This document shows, piece after piece, positions 21,848 through 32,768 of a stretch of DNA of 64,000 bases. Made by a program: the position numbers and the translations under genes. The stretch's first letter is position 1. Every line of letters starts with the position of its first letter. The DNA is from Rhizodiscina lignyota. Lineage: Eukaryota > Ascomycota > Dothideomycetes > Aulographales > Rhizodiscinaceae. The stretch spans positions 3,100,001-3,164,000 of the forward strand of contig ML978121.1 in the NCBI GenBank assembly GCA_010015805.1. The letters are read 5' to 3'. The notes under the pieces were generated by a model. It worked only from the letters and a program-made list of their open reading frames with translations. It had not been told where the DNA came from and made no database searches.

Positions 21848-23159
21848 ATGACAGAGAACAAAATGCTACGTGTGCCAAGGAACTATCTACTTTATCTCTG
21901 CGTCGTCGCCGTCTTCGGCGTTTGTTGGCTATGGCTGTCGAGAATCGTGCCACGAGCAAGGGTGCCCGCTGTGGGAACCCAGAACAATGGCGCATCTTTC
22001 GAGAGATGGGAGAAGGAAATTCGCAACGAGACCCTTGGCGTACGAAGGCAGACATTGAGATATATATATAATGCCACCGCTGACATGTGCGCAGTTCCAA
22101 AAGATCCTTTGTATCAACCTGCCCGAGAGGACCGATCGCTTTGACGCCATGAGACTGGCGGCTACAGCGAGCGACATGGACCTGTACTTTGTCGATGGCA
22201 TCAGAGGCGAAATGGTCTCAGACAGAGTCCTGCCGCTGGGCGCGGAAAAGGTTCTGCTTTCACTAGGTCAACGGGGGAAGTGGCGAGCGCATATGGACGC
22301 GCTGCTCGCAGTTGTTCAGGAAAACCTCACGACGGCCTTGATCGTAGAAGACGATGTCGACTGGGATGTGCGCATCAAGAGCCAGCTTGTCCAGTTCGCC
22401 CGTGGTGCTTCTGTTTTAACGCAGCCGCTCCGGGGCAGTCGTCCCGGATTTGCAGACCCAAGCTTTCCGAACCCAAACACGAAAGTGGAGGCCGATTCGA
22501 GCCAGTTCGAAATTGACATGGCCGATGCTCCAGAGACCGTGGTGCCATCGGATTCCCCGTACGGCGATTCATGGGACGTCCTCTGGCTGGGACACTGCGG
22601 AACGAAATTTCCAGAAGCAGGCTCTTGGCCTTCAACTCCATTAGGGCGAGCAGTGTTCCGAAACGACGATACTGTTCCACAGACACAGCATCTCGGCGCG
22701 TATAGCCACCTTGCTTTCGAGTATAGCACCGATGAGCTTCAGCAAACATATCCGAACCATACCCGAGTCGTCCATCATGCAGCTGGGACAAGCTGCAGTC
22801 TAGCATATGCAGTCAACCAGCGCAGTGCACGGCGGCTGTTGTACGAACTCGGGCTCAAAAAACTCAATGCACAGTTTGATCTCATGCTCAGCCAGTACTG
22901 TGATGGGAAGGATGGAAGGCAATACCATAACTGTCTAACGGTGCAGCCTGCCTTGATCAAATCACATCAGCCTGCGGGTTTGAAATCGTCATTGAGTGAC
23001 GTTTCTACGGACGACGACGATGGGATGGTATTGAGCGATCCTTTTACGAACCACATACGCGTAAGCACCAGAATCAACTTGTCCAGACTCCTCGAGGGCA
23101 CCCCGACGCTCGTAGATTCATTTCCAGACGACGAACCACCCACCAACTTCGACACATGA
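21848..23159 (+). CDS. GT25-family glycosyltransferase, type II membrane protein
   Basis: Glycosyltransferase of family 25 (LPS-biosynthesis/procollagen galactosyltransferase-like), presumably Golgi. Exons are 21848-22039 and 22095-23159; 418 residues. A short cytosolic N-terminus is followed by a signal anchor at residues 13-30 (YLLYLCVVAVFGVCWLWL). The splice joins NETLG to FQKILCINLPERTDRFDAM, the conserved GT25 opening (INLPxRTDR). The metal/sugar-nucleotide acidic cluster IVEDDVDWD lies at 147-155, and DVLWLGHCG and the lumenal AYAVNQRSARRLL block follow. The acceptor is unknown in fungi. The stop codon is 26 bp from the stop of RRP5 on the other strand, so the two 3' ends very probably overlap. 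Confidence 0.88.
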
Positions 23160-23185
23160 CGAAATATGATCCAGAGCTATCACTG

Positions 23186-26100
23186 TCAATCCTCTTCTTC
23201 AGCTGCATTCTCCTGCACACTATCGTGCTCCGCCGCTTTCGCTCTTACACGCTCCACTGATTTCCGATCACCGTGAGCCTCCTCAAACTCCAGCCACCGC
23301 TTGAATACGAAAGCCGCCCTGCGTTTCTTCATCTTCAGACCGCTCATCCTCTCAAACAGGCCACGCACATTGCTTGGCTCGCCATGGGCCTTTTCAAGAT
23401 CGACAAACATATCCCACAAGTCCCAGCGCTTGGGGAAGCTGTCGAGCAACCCCTCAAAGATTGTGCGGCCGCGCTCAGGATCCCCGTTAGGAGACTGGAA
23501 CTCCAGACCACCGAACTTAGAGGTCAGCAGTCGATGATTGAATTGCGGGACCGACTGCAGAGCTCGAGGGAGTAGGGCTCGGGCTCGAGCTGCGGAAGAC
23601 AGGGTCGTCATGAGGAACGTTGCGTAATTTAGCCAGAAAGAGGGATTGACGGTAATGCCCTTGGTCTTTGTCATTGCTTGGAAGAGATCGTCTGCTTTCT
23701 GCAGGGGTCTAAGTTAGCAACGGAAACTCTAATGTGTATGTTTGACTCACAGCATGCTTGCCAGAGTCGATGTATATGCTGGCAAGTCTTTCATGTATCT
23801 CTTGTGCGTCGTTATACTGGCAGGCACGCTTGAACACCTCTTCGACGGTCTCATCGCTCCCATACGCATTTTCGAGATTGAGCAGTGCAACCCAAACGTT
23901 CAATTTCTCGTCTTCCTCGCGGATGTGGATTGTTTTGAGTGCACGCTCTGCAATCTCCCTCGCTGTATCAACCTCGTTCAGTTGAAGGTAGAAGGCCATG
24001 TACTGAATCCACAAGCTTGAAGAATTCGGCTGGCCCAACAGTTGACGTTCGTAGTCAGCAACAGATTGTGGGCCGTGTTTGTCCAGATCACCTGTTTTGT
24101 CTACTTTGACTTCTGGCTTGCGACGTTTCTTCTTCTTAGGCTCATTCGCGGTGTCGGCATCTGTAGCCTCCTCCTGCTCGGCATCTTTCTCCAAATTGCC
24201 GCCTACCCAGTCGAATCCACCAGTCGACAATCCGCGCGAAGGTTTATCAGTATCCTCATCCACGGACATATGGTCGGCTTCATCGTCGTTCGGGTCAATG
24301 TCATCAGGATCGGAGACTTGGACTTGGTCTTCCATCTCTTCATCATTCACCTCTTCTGACGCATCGAGCAAGACACCTCCATCTTCATCTATATCTTCCT
24401 CAGAACTGTCTGTGCCAGCGTTGTCTTGGAAATATGATGCTTTCAATCCAAAGTTGACCCTACGCTTTTGAAGGTCGACTTTAACCACGACCGCTTTCAC
24501 CCGATCACCTTCACTGTAGATCTTTCGGACATCCTCGACTGGGCCATCTGCAATCTCGCTGTGATGACACAGGCCGCTAAGATGATTCGAATTGTCGACG
24601 AGTATGAAGACACCGAAGTTTTCCACCTTTCGAATCTTCCCCGTGACTACTTGGCCAACCTTGACATTTTCCAGTTTCAACGGAGGGACATAGTCCTTAT
24701 TAAGGAGAGATTCCTTCAAGCTTAAGTGCACATGATTGAGGGATTCGTCAATCGAGATCACTTTGCCTTTGACCAGCTTTCCGGCTTCAAATTCCGGCTT
24801 CCAGTCCTTGATGAATGCGTCTGAGAGGTCAGAAACACGTACGAAAGCCGTAATCGAATGGCTTAAAGAGACGAACACGCCTTGATCTGCTGTGTTTCTC
24901 ACAAAACCTCTAACCACATCGTTGACTTTGAGCTGAGAGACACTGGCTACATGTGGATCTTGAACTGGCGATGATGAACTGAGGACTTTGGAAGGCCGCA
25001 TAGACAAGAACACTTTCTTGTTCGCTTTATCGACATCGAGAACGCAAACACGCACGATATCGTCCCGGTTGTGTGTCGTTGGGTTTGCTTTCGAAAAGTC
25101 ATCCACAAGTTCAGTCAGTCCGACAAGGCCGAAAACGTCCTTGCTCAACTGAATGATTAGATCCCACTCCGTGACTTTTGCGACCCGGCCAGGAAGAAGC
25201 ATGCCCTTGCTGAGGTCATCCAGTGTGAGCCTCTCAGTACCAGATGCTTCTTCTGCTACGAGATCCAGCCGCTGAGCTACTCGATCCACTGATCTTACGC
25301 GAACCTTCACAGCCGAGCCTACTGGGAAGTTCGCGTGGAGGTCGTTGAGGCGGGAGATATCGTCACAAAGGTCCATGAGGGCGATTCGTCCACGCACATT
25401 CGGAGAAAGGTTGACCCAAACGCACCGCTCATTGACATTGTTGATGTACGCAGTCCATGAGCTACCCTCTTGAACCTTGTCAAGAGCGAGCACATCGACT
25501 TCGCCTTGCAGTCTCCGACTGGGCTTGGCGGAAAGTTCGAAGACCGAATATTGTCCAGCTCGATGTGTGATTGGCAGGAAACGATGATTTTTGGCATCAT
25601 GCACACCGAGGACAGTGACATCAATGATCTCCCCAGGCTTGAAAGCGCGCAGTGGACGGTTGTGATCCTCGATATCTTCCCACGTATCAAACGCTTCCGA
25701 CGCGTCTACTCGACCTTGGACGTTATCAGCAAGCTGAACGTTGATTTGAGTTCTTTTAACGGCGGTAATGCGCGCCTTCGTGGTCTTCCCCATGGTATAG
25801 TCGAGTTTAGTCGTTGAGACGCCATCAACGGGATTGATTACGTCTCCAGTACTGAGAGCTGAGTTTTCCTTGGGCTTGTCGGTAGGAGGGACCCCAGGAC
25901 TGCGCTGACTTAATAAGAAATGTTGTTGGGCATGGTCAATTGCCACAACTCTTGCTGATATTGATTGCCCAATTCGAAGACCAAAGTCTGGAATGTCGGC
26001 AGCTCCATCTTCCAATTTAGACTTCCATAGAAGACCGGTGACGCCTCCAGCAAACTCAACGAATACGTTTTGCAGGGTGATGTTGCGGACAAATCCACTC

Positions 26101-28663
26101 ACTTCCTCATTCTCCTGCAAATCCTCAAACTTAGAAATAAGTTTGCCAGATCTCGAAGCCTTCACTAGACTTGGTTTGTGTGATAGCTCGATCAAACGTC
26201 GAAATTCTTTCTTGTTAAGAACCACAAGATCTTGCAACTTCTGGCCGATTCGTATCCTGCTCTGTGCAGACGAGTTCTTCTGCTCAGATCCATCAGTAAG
26301 ATGATTAACACGGAGCGTAGCTCGAAGATTGGATTCGTCCAAATTGATAGAAACACTGTCCAACGATTTCTCCGTTACAGTGCCTCCGACAATGGATCCG
26401 ACAGACAGCGCCGCAAATGCTTTTTCCTGGGTATCGTCCAGAACCGTGGCGCTTCGACAGCTGACAGTTAATTTCTCCTCGTTCGGATCCACATCAAGTG
26501 CTCGTACAGTAATGACTTGTCCCAAGCGGAAGTGCTGAGAGGGGTCCTTGATGAATGAGTCGCTTATTTCCGACACGGGCAGAAAACCGCGTACATTTCC
26601 GTAGAATTGTACGACGGCACCTGAAGGGATGAGTTTGATAATTGTCCCCGGAGACTCAGCACCAGGACTGATGGTTGTAAAGTTGTTCCACACTGTGGAA
26701 TCGGAGTTGACAAGCGTCTTTTTGAGTGTGAGACGAATGACGTTCTTCTCAGGATGAGTGAAAAGCACCCTCGCCGACACCTCCATGCCTTCTTTAAACT
26801 TTCGCTCTGGATGCTGAAGATGCACATCCGCCAGGTGCATCTCGGGTACGAGGCCCTTTATACCTTCTGCAAGGATTACAAGAACACCCCCAACGCCACG
26901 TTCGTTGATGATCAACTTCTCAATCTTTCCTTTGACGATTTGGCCCACTTGGACATCATCGACTCTCAAGAAGGGCTGTTCTAGAATCTTCTGTTCCAAA
27001 GAGACCAGGTACAGTCCATCTATTGCGTTGTAACCAACTACACGAGCGCGATGGACAGTGCCAACTTTGTAGCGGCCACTTTCTGCTGAGATTGTGTCGA
27101 TCTTGCTGTCAGACAGACGAGAAATATGCGCGAAGCCCCGGATGCCCCCGCCACCTATGTCCATAAAGAGACCAACCCCGGGACGCACCTTTGTCACCTT
27201 TGCATGGTCTACAAAGGATGATATCGGTAGCACTTTCAGTGGATGGAGTGCATCTTCTGGATGAGATCCAGGGCTGGGGGAAAGCGAAACCAGATGATCA
27301 AGAACAGATACACCGACTTTCTTGTGGTCGCTCTCCGGGAAAGTGCAAATAATTCTGGCTTTTGTTCTACTACCGTTCGGAAATCGTTGGGCAAGATCGC
27401 GTGTCGCCACTCCAGCACCTGAGTGAATGACGTCTGCAGTAGCATCTAGCATGCCCATAATCTTGCCTGCGATGCCAAAGGAATTCGTCTCGGTAACGAG
27501 CAGGTCGACAGCAGTGCCAGGCAAAAAGCCGTCGATGCTGGGTGCATCCTTCAAGAAATGGCCCTTCTTCACGTTCCCTGATGTCTGGAGATGTGCAGAC
27601 AGCTTCAGCAACTTTCCGTCGCTACTCTTGCTTATGACATTGCAGAGCATGGAAGTGCCTTCTTGGACATTTTCGATGGCGAAAGTACTTCCAAGCTCCT
27701 TCGACGAAAGGAAAGCGCTCGACGCATCGTCAAAGCCGAGGTCCATTACGAGGCCATGATCTTCTATGCTGACAACAGACGCAGCCACCGTCATTCCCAC
27801 TGCAATGTCAGACCTTGTCAAGCCGGCGTTTGCATGCCTTGGGTTGACAGACAGCTCAATCTTGCGTTTATTGTGCCCCGTATTCATCTCTTCTTCGGTG
27901 GATGTGACGTACGCCCGTAGATATTGTCCAACATGCGCAAATTCGTGTATATCAATGTCTTCGATGTCTTCAAGGCCATTGTCCGAATCATCATCCTGTG
28001 GCTGTTCTTGTAAAAGCTTTTCGATTCGTTCATTGAGCTGATCTGAGATATTTGTGATTGGGATGAAGCCGGAGATATTGTTCGGTAGAGCAAGGACAAT
28101 GTGATGAGAGGTAATCGATGAGACCTGCCCCAATACCATGGATCCGGGAACAAGCCGCTGGAATACGTCAGTGATGCGTCCAGCGTATATGAGCGTTATC
28201 CTACTTTGTAACTAAGTCCTTCGACTTTGACCTGGGATTCATCCTTGATATCTTCATCTTGCTTCTCGGCCTTGGTTCTTCTTCTCTTCTTGGCCAATGG
28301 TCGTGCAGGCCCCACATTTTCAGCAGAGCTTTCCTCGTCGTCGAACTGCTGCTCTCGTCTGGATGCACCACTCTGTTCAAAAAGGACGTCTCGTGTGGCC
28401 TGAATTTGTATCTGCTTATGTTCAAGAGGACTCAGAACGCTGGCTCCACCGCGTGGGAAGGCTCGTTCTTCTGCTTGAAGTACAGAGGATTTCGCTTCTG
28501 TCCTCGGCTTGTGCTCTGAGGTTCTCGACGACGGTTTCGACGAATCCCGCGAGGATTTCGTTTGCGTGCGGTGCTGAAATTTCCCAGTATTGGCGCCATC
28601 TGAATGTTTGGCCTTCTTTCCTGGCCTGTCCTCAGTAGCAGCGCCTCTCTTTATCGGCGCCAT
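23186..28663 (-). CDS. RRP5: rRNA biogenesis protein Rrp5 (multi-S1, HAT repeats)
   Basis: Nucleolar U3-associated factor needed for cleavages producing both 18S and 5.8S rRNA. Exons are 28663-28205, 28157-23751 and 23698-23186; 1792 residues, close to the yeast length. I start at MAPIKRGAATEDRPGKKAKH, since upstream codons in frame precede the usual Rrp5 start. The basic N-terminus leads into a long series of S1 RNA-binding modules (about a dozen), recognisable by repeated segments such as GQVVTGKIRKVENFGVFI and VNDVVRGFVRNTADQGVFVS. An acidic linker (SSEEDIDEDGG, DPDDIDPNDDEADHMSVDED) follows. The C-terminus has HAT/TPR-like helices (SVADYERQLLGQPNSSSLWI). The first splice joins LSYK to RLVPGSMVLGQV and the second joins SGKHA to KADDLFQAMTK. 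Its upstream region is shared with the DUF1308 gene. Confidence 0.96.
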
Positions 28664-28939
28664 AATTTGCGACTCTATGTGAATTTCGGATAGGAATTTT
28701 TTTATTTCACAGGGAAAAAAAAGAGCGGGGCAGGGATATATCGGAAGAACTTCGGGCCACGCCTCTGGACGTTCCAATTGGCGTTTCGGCAAGTCCCGCG
28801 GGCAGATACTCTATTCACAACTCTCGTCTAGTCGCACTTGCTTTACACGATCACATCTAGAACTCTTCAACGCTGGGACGTCTGCTCAGTACGTCTTATT
28901 TTAGACTTCATCGGACCCAAAGTCTGGAATGATCACATC
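28664..28939. promoter_or_regulatory. Bidirectional promoter, RRP5 / DUF1308 gene
   Basis: Only 276 bp separate the two divergent start codons. It contains a T-rich then A-rich stretch (TTTTTTTATTTC near 28698 and AAAAAAAA near 28716), which would suit a nucleosome-free region serving both genes. Confidence 0.45.
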
Positions 28940-30461
28940 ATGTCCCCCCCAGGAGCAGTTGATGATGTAGAGGCGCTACTAAAAAGAGGCCAGACACTTT
29001 TGCATGAGCTTCAGGTCTTTCATGACCACTTGACGGAGAAAAATCTATTGAACCGCGTTCATGGCACTACTCGTTTTCAAAGAACTATTAGCAAAGAGAT
29101 CCAGCACACCGCAAAGGTATGTCGCACTCAGCCAAACGAACTGGTGTCAAGTATTCCTTCTTTTCCACGCGCTTCCAAATCTCTTGACTTGTATTGTCGA
29201 TCGGCTAATGCTCTCATTGAAGCTGTTAGAAGCGAATATTTCAGATGAGCAGCGGCGCCATAGCTTGAGATCATCCAATCTCACATATCTGGAAGCAGTA
29301 TGGTCAGCTGCAAAAAGATCACGCGGGATCCGAGACTTCCCTCTTGGACTTAGTACAGCCAAGGGAAACCTAGGGAGTCCCGACATTGTGGCCGAGAATG
29401 GTAGCCTCTGGATCAAAGTGTCGACAATCAGTGAGCATCGCGTGCTCATGGAGTTGGCGAATGACGGCTGGCGCGGTTCTGATGAGGATACTGATGAGGA
29501 TGCCGAAAGCGAAGCTGAGGCTCTTGAGTCCCATTCCGATAGCGCCCATCCCTCTGATGACGAAGATGGTATTACGATCCTCAAAGCAGCGCGACGAGTG
29601 TTGAAGGCATCGAGAACTGTGCGTATCAACTACAGACATCCACAACTTCAGTTTATATTGCCCAATATCACAGAAGGGCGGGTACCACAGATCGACACAA
29701 TTCTCGAATCGGTACGTTCCACGGGATTCAAAATATTATTCGGAATTGATCTCGGAAATTCGCCCAGCATCAAAGAGTCCTTGGCGAGAATGGCGTTCGA
29801 CGACTACAACCAATTCACGAACACACTCAACATTGACTGCACAGTTCTTCTTGCTATTGTATCGGATATCTCACATGGCGACGTGGGAGAACAGCAAACA
29901 TCTAGACCCATGATTCGAGATCAGATGAAGATGGAAGCAAAACATCCGCTGCTTCCCCAGTTATTGCCAATGATGCGGGAAAGAAGGCTGCAATGTACTG
30001 AAGCTGCTGCTTCCCACATGAGACAAATTGTTAATGAAATCGGAACGGCTTCAGAACAAGAGAGAACGGCCATCATGTTCGGCCATACTCTTAGCGAAAG
30101 TAACAGCGGAGATCTACTGCAGGATCTGCAACGGCTCTCTTCGCACGCAATCCCCTCAGACCTCCACCTACCGATCGAGATTGTCAGCGATAAAGCAGCC
30201 GCAGATGATCTACCACCAATCGCACACAAAGTGGCCGAATCTCTTCGTTCTATTAACCGGTCTGTCTTTCTCTATGGCTGGGCAACCGGCTACACCACTA
30301 TTACGTCCAACAAGGGAGTTGCAAATCTAATCAAGAGGCTCGTGGAAGAATACCGGACAAGTGAAGACGAGGTTGGTCCAAATATATGGCTTTCAACCTA
30401 TAGCAGATCTCTATTAGCCAAAGAACCAGGGGAGGCGTGGCGAGTACGTCACAGTCCGTGA
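28940..30461 (+). CDS. DUF1308 protein (C7orf25-like)
   Basis: Conserved eukaryotic protein of unknown function; the family includes human C7orf25, and the C-terminal part has been compared to PIN-like folds. Exons are 28940-29116 and 29223-30461; 471 residues. I start at MSPPGAVDDVEALLKRG. The intron is 106 nt and splices QHTAK to LLEANISDEQRR, before the conserved SLRSSNLTYLEAVW segment. Other marks are the acidic loop DEDTDEDAESEAEALE, a TILESVRSTGFKILFGIDLG block, a central NIDCTVLLAIVSDISHG region where the C-terminal domain begins, and GWATGYTTITSNKGVANLIK near the end. Its 3' end faces the F-box gene. Confidence 0.85.
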
Positions 30462-30773
30462 AAAGTATTTGCAGGCTGGGTTTATGTAGAAGTGATGATG
30501 TCCTACGGCTAACATATACATCAGTCCTTTTACAAAAGGACTTGGAAGTGGCTGTGTCACCACAATTATATACTGGTTCTGCAGTCACAGGCTGCCGTTT
30601 GGATATCTAATCAGCATGAAAGCATACCTCCCAGAGCTTCCATTCCCAGCACAATGAGCAAGGTATAATCCAGTTGCTCTATCATCTCAGTCCAGCATCA
30701 AGAACATTTTGACTTCATGAAAATGCAGACCATCCTTGACTTCAAATGGACCTCGGCACACCAAATTTGCGCC
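30462..30773. terminator. Convergent 3' region between DUF1308 and F-box genes
   Basis: 312 bp between two facing stop codons; it must hold both transcript ends. No gene, repeat or clear polyadenylation cluster could be singled out. Confidence 0.35.
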
Positions 30774-32177
30774 TCATGGTGGTGTCCATATCTTGCCTGA
30801 CTCTTTCCGCCAATTCGCCAGTTGCCCAAGAATCCGATCCAACTCTTGTTCAAGTGTTTCCCACGTGTAGTCTTGTACCTTCAATTCGAACCCGGTCTCC
30901 GGTCTCATTTTCCGTAAGAAAGACACCACTGCAGAGTACGAACGGTTGAGTTCTTGCCAGCAGTCGTTTCGATCCGCTTTCCCCATCCTATTGTCATCAA
31001 GAACGTCGCTGTCCTTGTCCGGCGAGAGCTTGAGCTCGAGACTCTTCAAAGTCTTCATGGAAGTGAGAGGACCCAACATATCTCCAACGTGACGTCCGAA
31101 GGGGAAGATGGATACCAGCTTCAACGACTCGAGTCCCACGCGCGAGGGGGTTTGAAGCTCTTTGGATATCCACAGGAGTATGTGGTACAGAATTTGAGGA
31201 GGTGCGTAATTGAAATATTCATACAACGCGTATGCAGGTACTGAAGAGCCTTCGTTGTATGAAAGATGGGTCCAGTTGAGACAGTTGTGCAGGCAAAGGT
31301 GGTATGGCGACGAAGGCGATTTGCGGCGGCCACTGTCTGGACTGTTCGCGGGATTGTCGAGGATTCGAGGCTTGGAGAATTCCAGGTAGTGGTAAGGCAT
31401 CTCAAAGGCCCAAGCTTGTGTAGTAGCCATCCTGCTCTCGGCCAACAATGCCATGGTCGCTGGTGGCGCGACGACAACAACTCGTTCAGGCTTGAGGGCT
31501 CCGAAAACAGTGCGCCAGAGATTCTCAACCTCTCGCGCCGCGCAATTGTACGGTATTTCGGAGAAGTCCTCCATCGCTGTACCAGCTAGAACCACCAAAC
31601 TCTTCACATACTTGCTGATATCCTTCTGAGCCACGAAACTCAGAAAGTCAGATACAGTGCCGTCTGTGCATGGAATCCACTTGCGAAAATGCTTTGGACT
31701 TTTTCGCATGTAACTGTCGTTCTGACGTATCAGGCGTATCGGAAGAGCATTTCGATCAGGCGAGAAAGGAACAGAGCCGTCGAGGAAGAGCTCGAGGCTC
31801 CTGATGATATCGTCTTCATTCTCTGTTCGTCCAGGTCGGCCATTGATATGATGACGGCAGTAGCGTAGTAAGTCCTCGGAGAACACTAGCCATTCGGAAC
31901 AGGAACTCAACTTTATCCGGCTGTATTCAAATAGCTGAGGTAAAAGAATACGTCGCCATCTTTGACAGACAGTTGAGAGATCTTTGAGAGGCGTCTCCGG
32001 TGCTGATGTTAAATGAAAGGATGGCTCCTGGTCGAACTTCCTCATTGATGGAGGGCTGCCTTCACTCAACTCGAGATGTGAGAAGACCTGTAAAAGCAGC
32101 TCGTCGGGCAGTGAATCGCATGTCTTCTTCTTCTTCTCCTCTTCGTTTGACACTGCTGGATGTTCAAGCGTCGCCAT
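30774..32177 (-). CDS. F-box protein of unknown target
   Basis: 467 residues, single exon, ATG at 32177. After a Lys/Glu-rich N-terminus, residues about 19-38 form an F-box (CDSLPDELLLQVFSHLELSE) and the second half reads LKDLSTVCQRWRRILLPQLF. Between these lies an insertion of about 25 residues with Ser/Pro, somewhat longer than usual. The remaining 380 residues lack obvious WD40 or clear leucine-rich repeats, but segments such as LGPLTSMKTLKSLELKLS hint at degenerate LRR-like strands. By family it would present substrates to an SCF ubiquitin ligase; the substrate cannot be guessed. Divergent from the ligase-like gene with 591 bp between starts. Confidence 0.82.
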   Translation of the reverse strand: MATLEHPAVSNEEEKKKKTCDSLPDELLLQVFSHLELSEGSPPSMRKFDQEPSFHLTSAPETPLKDLSTVCQRWRRILLPQLFEYSRIKLSSCSEWLVFSEDLLRYCRHHINGRPGRTENEDDIIRSLELFLDGSVPFSPDRNALPIRLIRQNDSYMRKSPKHFRKWIPCTDGTVSDFLSFVAQKDISKYVKSLVVLAGTAMEDFSEIPYNCAAREVENLWRTVFGALKPERVVVVAPPATMALLAESRMATTQAWAFEMPYHYLEFSKPRILDNPANSPDSGRRKSPSSPYHLCLHNCLNWTHLSYNEGSSVPAYALYEYFNYAPPQILYHILLWISKELQTPSRVGLESLKLVSIFPFGRHVGDMLGPLTSMKTLKSLELKLSPDKDSDVLDDNRMGKADRNDCWQELNRSYSAVVSFLRKMRPETGFELKVQDYTWETLEQELDRILGQLANWRKESGKIWTPP

Positions 32178-32768
32178 TTTGCAAGGAGAGCTGTCGGGCG
32201 GTGTTCAAGGTTGCGTCGTTCAATCAGAGGTTGAGATTTATGAGTAGAGCGCGTAGGTGTGAAGTGGGGGGTATCATAACAACCACACCGGTCAGCAGCT
32301 GTCGTAAGGATCGCCCTAATAGAACACTAATAGCGGACTATCATCGAGTCTCAATCTGTCTACCTTGGAATTTGTTCCATTGTTTCAAGATGTTCTCCCT
32401 TTCAGGCAGAGAGAAATCCCAGGCAGCCTTGTGAGCAGGACCCGTATCTAGCTCGCTTCATCTAGACTATTTCTCTATCCAGGCCAGGAAACCAACCACG
32501 CCTCCCGTTCAGCCTGCAGCATAGGATCGTACCGATTACTGCCCCCATAGGGTTGACACAGTTCATGCTAACTCCGGGGAGTATAGTTCTTAGTTTCAAG
32601 AAGACTCTGGATCCTTTCATCGGCGACGGAACGTTCTCCACCGCTAGGGAATGTGCATCTTCTACCTCGGGCAGCCGCTCAGAAGTAAGTAAGAAATTTA
32701 AGCCATTCCACTGTCGCTGCAATGACTACACACTGGAATGCAATTCGTACGAATACTCTCCCGTCACC
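32178..32768. promoter_or_regulatory. Divergent upstream region, F-box / acyl-CoA ligase-like genes
   Basis: 591 bp between start codons. An in-frame upstream ATG for the ligase lies at 32565, so a longer N-terminus is possible, but the predicted extension is low-complexity and unlike the family. No other gene seen. Confidence 0.4.

Noticed and set aside
28664-28792. N-terminal extension of RRP5 upstream of MAPIKRG
   Set aside because: The extension lacks family character and would consume half of a 276-bp bidirectional promoter; MAPIKR is the usual start.
30875-30900. ATTCGAACCCGG, like a tRNA T-arm on the reverse strand
   Set aside because: It lies inside the F-box coding sequence, and no A-box or cloverleaf can be formed around it.
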